From NCBI GenBank assembly GCA_018894105.1, contig CM032122.1, positions 32,457,404 to 32,521,403 on the forward strand: a DNA stretch of 64,000 nucleotides. The letters run 5' to 3'. The DNA comes from Jacaranda mimosifolia (lineage: Eukaryota; Streptophyta; Magnoliopsida; Lamiales; Bignoniaceae). Position numbers and translations under genes: made by a program. The notes beneath the pieces are model-generated. The model made no database searches. It saw nothing but the letters and a program-made list of their open reading frames with translations, and was not told where the DNA came from. Below, piece after piece: positions 60,401-64,000 of the stretch (position 1 is its first letter; every line of letters begins with the position of its first letter).

Positions 60401-63266
60401 AGAGATCCCTAAATATACATTTATAAAAAGAGAGTTATTAAAAAATAAGCTGACATTAACTCAATAACTGATATTAGATTGACAGATCTACTATTCTATT
60501 TCTTGAGTGTTTTCATGAGTAGTGTGAGTCAGTTAGTTTAATAGCTACATTGGAATTGATCGATTGGGCCACATTCTTACGATTCCGTCATCGGATTCGG
60601 GAGTTGTTGGGGTCTCCTGCCTACTTCTTGGTGCCTGTTTAAAATATGGCTTGCTTGAGCCCCTACTAATCACACAAAAACTTATATAAAAAAATATTCA
60701 CAATAAAAAATATCTCATAAAAAATAAATATTTTTTATACTTTTTACACATTTTAAAAATATTTCTCGAAAATATATTTTGCGAAAACACTTCCATGGAA
60801 AATGCCCCAAAGTTCTTTTTTTTTTTTTTCTAAAAAAAAAGAGAGAAAAAAAAGAAGAAGAAAAAACTAAAACATTTTCATCATCCTTCACTCGCTCTTC
60901 AATTATTTGAGCAACTAATATTCCTTTGTTGATGAAAAAGAAATTGTCAAAAGTCAAATAGTATAAGCTATGATTGTATTTAATTTGATATCACAACCAA
61001 ATAACCAAATATACATAAAAGAATAAATCATTCAACTTTTAGTATAAATTAAATAATGCAATAATCGTGGTTCTAAACATTTATAATAAAGTTAGATCTC
61101 GTAACTACCTCCAATATTCATTAATTATAGTCAAATTATATTTTTATTCCCATTATACAAAATGTCGCAAATTGATGCAAAGTTGACTTGATATTTTGTA
61201 GATTGGTTGAATTAAGGACAAATAATGCAGTTGCATGTTACAAAGATTCTTTTTAATGATAAAAAAATGAAATCTCTTAAACTATTTGGGGTTTAACTAA
61301 CAATTAGGTTTGAAGAATGCTTAATAAATTGTAACATAATAAAAATAATGATTCGCACACAATCTTATATAGTGATTAGTGAATGATTCGATCTCAATTC
61401 ATGTTTGAATTTAAGATATAAGAAAAAGATCCATACCTTTGGATGGTAGGAAAAAGATTAAGAAGTTAAAGAAAACTCAGAGATCAATGTTCAATGAGAA
61501 AAAGAAAAATTATTTGTCGCGAATGAATCACACGCACTTATAGAAATATGCATGTATATATATACAGAGTAGGAGTGCATATGAGACCATATGTTACGAT
61601 ACTTTTAAACTTAATTGATGTTAATATTACAAGTCGACAAGACTTGAATCAAATTATAACTTGATTTGAATCGGGTCAAACCCATATAAAAAGATATAAA
61701 CTTTGTCTCTTTTAGGATATACGTTTTAATAATACGAGTTATTTTGCCAGACCCACTGACTTAGGGCAAATATTCATCAAATGTTAAAGAAAAAAATATT
61801 TATACGTTCAAGAGTCTTGGTAGAAATACCAGAAAGCACATATGCCAAAATGTGTTTGGAAATACTGAAAAGCACAGAAGACCTAAAGTAGAAATACAGC
61901 AAAATAAAGGGGCCAAAAAGTGCAATTTAAACCAAATCATGTCGATTTCTATCAACTGCAAACAAAGTCATGTGGGTTTGTACCATTGGGCACTTACACA
62001 TGACACACAGCGGTCGACATTTCCTGCGCAATCGAAAGCGACCGCAGACGCGTCCACACTCCACAAGGCCTAACTCTAGAAAAATATAATCCCACTCATA
62101 TTATGTAACAATAATATTGTTATCTCACACACACTTCATTCGAGAAAATACCATCAATCATTGAGTTTGGAACCCTTCCAAGGGATTCCAATTCATTATC
62201 TATCTTGTCAATTTCATTCGATCTTTCGCTAAAATAACGCTTAAATTGTTAATCTTTTAATGCAAGTTCAACAATTTATTTATTTATTTTTTATAAGTGT
62301 TGGCGAGACAAAATCATCTTTGTCTTATATTTATTATAAATAAATTTTAATTTAAATGATAATTTTGATGGGACCATGGCAATGAAGCCGCCTTTAGATA
62401 GCAGTTACTGTTCATATTGAATATTTCATGAAAATAAAAATTTACAGTCATGCAACTATTGCTATATGGTGATAAAGACTTTTATGTTCACATTTAAGGG
62501 ATTGTTATGTAGCGTGATCATGCACGAGAGGTTGCTATATTTGTACATCAACTTTTACTCTTCTCTTTAATAATTAAAAAAAGTTTAATCCACATAATAA
62601 TGTTGTTTATAAATCTATAATAGTAGTTTGTAAGTTTTTTTTTTTTTGTATAAATATTTGGTTGGGACTAAGGTGACATGCCTTCTTTAAGACAACAAAT
62701 GCTACTCTATATTATTAGTAAATCACCAACCATGTTTTATTATGTTTTCTAATAATGATTTTAAAATATTCTTATTTTTATTTTTCAATTCTCATAATTA
62801 TATAATTATACAATAATTCTACCGAGTGGTTAGTTGATCGAATGATATTATCCTCACACTTATATTTGTGGGTTCTAGGTTTAAACTCCAACGAATCCTA
62901 AGTGCATCTATGCATTTGCAAATATAAAAATAGAATAGCTATCATTTACAACATATTCACTCTATAATCTTCTATAACTATTTTATTATAATTTCTTGTT
63001 TTAATTTATACAAAAATTCAATAAATATATTAAGATTATTAAAAATTAATATTATATAAAAATGAAAAATAATTTTATTTATTTTATATTTTAATGCCAA
63101 AAGAGTGCCGTTATACGGCGAAGGAGACTTCTACGTCCACACTTGAGGTATTATTATGCAACGATAAAGGACTTTTATGCTAGCAAACAAAAAGTTGTTT
63201 AATTGCTAATCTATTTTTGTTTTCTTTAATTAAAAAATCCATCCCCCCCAAAATTTACTCCTCCTC
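57499..63266. other. Long AT-rich gene-free spacer
   Basis: About 5.8 kb without a gene I can support. Notable parts: a GC-rich patch near 58995-59040; a less AT-rich block at about 60540-60660 without a coding pattern; a diverged pair of ~47-bp repeats at 62467 and 63116. Frames here lack family signatures and the local base composition of real exons. Confidence 0.4.
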
Positions 63267-63273
63267 TATAAAA
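63267..63273 (+). promoter_or_regulatory. Nudix gene TATA box candidate
   Basis: TATAAAA in the context CTCTATAAAACC. A start about 30 bp later would give a leader of roughly 345 nt before the ATG at 63645. I see no upstream ATG in that leader. Confidence 0.6.
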
Positions 63274-63644
63274 CCAGTAGACAGCCTAAATCATATCAGC
63301 TATCCACAAGCCACTAAAATTCCCTTCCATTAGCTACCTCCCAAAAAACAAAAGAGAGAGTTGCAGAAAAAAAAGAAAAGAAAAAAGAAGCTTATATCAA
63401 CAATATTTGGACATAGGATATATTGCTTGACAGATAGATTGTCACCACTGCGATTTTTCTGGTGGAATCACAACGGTTTTTAACAGAAAATAATCTTGTT
63501 TAAATACTGGGTTTTTGCTTTCTTGGAGATAGTTTTCTACCCCTCATTTCTTGGGTTTCTCTGCTTTACTTTCTTTCCTGAGGGAAATTTGTCCTCAAAG
63601 AAAAAGGGGATTCATTTTTTCCTTTCAAAAAGAAAGGATTCACC

Positions 63645-64000
63645 ATGCAAATCAAGAAACTTGTGTCTTTGCCTTCCCGCACAGGAAGACATTTGCAGCG
63701 TTATAATCAGGGATTTCGTCAGGTTGTTGGGTATGTATTTGATTTTCTTCTAGAAATTCTTTATATATTTCTTTTCATTTAAATTATTTTTCTTTGGTGG
63801 CTTCTTTGTTTCTTTGTAAATCTTCAAGAACTGGGTTTTCTTTTTGTTTCTTTTCTCGTTCTGATTAAATTTGTATTCTGGGTTGTTTTCTCTGATATTC
63901 ATGTGGACCCATGTTGTAAGAATAGAATTTTTTTTTTTCATTAGTAATAAGAAATTGTGCCTAATTTTTCCATTTCTTTTGAAATTGTGCAGATGTATTC
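63645..64000 (+). CDS. Nudix hydrolase, N-terminal exons only
   Basis: Exon 1 is 63645-63730 (ATG in context CACCATGC; donor GTATGT). Exon 2 starts at 63993 after TGTGCAG and runs off the window. The joined start reads MQIKKLVSLPSRTGRHLQRY, then NQGFRQVVGCI. The pattern SRTGR..QRY...R.V.GCIP is the conserved N-terminus of plant Nudix hydrolases of the NUDT12/13/18 group, just before the Nudix fold. Family members hydrolyse diadenosine polyphosphates or related nucleotides, and some are mitochondrial. The Nudix box itself is outside the window, so activity and subgroup are inference. The longer frame overlapping exon 1 from 63496 starts at TTG and reads through the donor, so it is not the product. 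Confidence 0.72.

Noticed and set aside
61852..62073. 73-residue plus-strand frame
   Set aside because: No ATG at its start, no family pattern, no splice support. The less AT-rich end is not enough to call a gene.
63496..63753. 85-residue frame overlapping the Nudix first exon
   Set aside because: It starts at TTG and runs through the exon 1 donor. The ATG frame at 63645 splices cleanly into GCI of the Nudix N-terminus.
1..64000. CRISPR array, bacterial operon, organellar insertion, virus-derived gene or clustered pathway
   Set aside because: No regularly spaced repeats, no plastid or mitochondrial gene stretches, and no viral domain. CLPC, GS1, SPP and the Nudix gene are separate units with their own exons and spacing, and only a general plastid theme links CLPC and SPP.

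Overview
The window is nuclear DNA of a flowering plant, almost certainly a eudicot. The evidence is genes split by GT-AG introns, AT-rich spacers, nuclear genes for plastid proteins, cytosolic glutamine synthetase, and a dense load of plant transposons (an L1-type LINE with an RNase H domain, Tourist-type MITEs, Mutator-like elements, solo LTRs). The species cannot be named from the sequence. I found no bacterial-style operon, CRISPR array, organellar insertion or virus.

Layout. 1-1483 (+): 3' half of CLPC, the plastid Hsp100 chaperone of the Clp protease. 2147-2359 (-): first-exon relic of an SCD2-like gene. 2510-2720 (+): two tandem tRNA-Asp(GTC) genes. 5180-6564: large PIF/Harbinger-like element. 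6945-7089 (-): relic of a plastid acyl carrier protein gene. 8111-8875 (-): small intronless PPR-like gene. 9846-15813 (-): complete but dead LINE with a perfect 16-bp target duplication. 16784-18057: two MITEs of one family in opposite orientation. 18784-19815: Mutator-like element. 20971-24404 (+): complete 12-exon GS1 gene (356 aa). 26149-26746: hAT-like element. 29457-48726 (-): complete 24-exon stromal processing peptidase gene (1270 aa), with a MITE in intron 21. 49000-63260: gene-free and transposon-rich, holding two solo LTRs with perfect 5-bp target duplications (one nested in a MITE), a long-TIR Mutator-like element and small MITEs. 63645-64000 (+): first exon and start of exon 2 of a Nudix hydrolase gene.

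The genes are independent transcription units. CLPC and SPP both act in the plastid stroma on imported proteins, and the ACP relic comes from a plastid fatty-acid gene, but the sequence gives no reason to treat this as a functional cluster. I found no convincing undescribed system. The most informative items are the resolved transposon structures (target duplications, nesting, inverted pairs), the two gene relics, and signs of cytosine-deamination decay.
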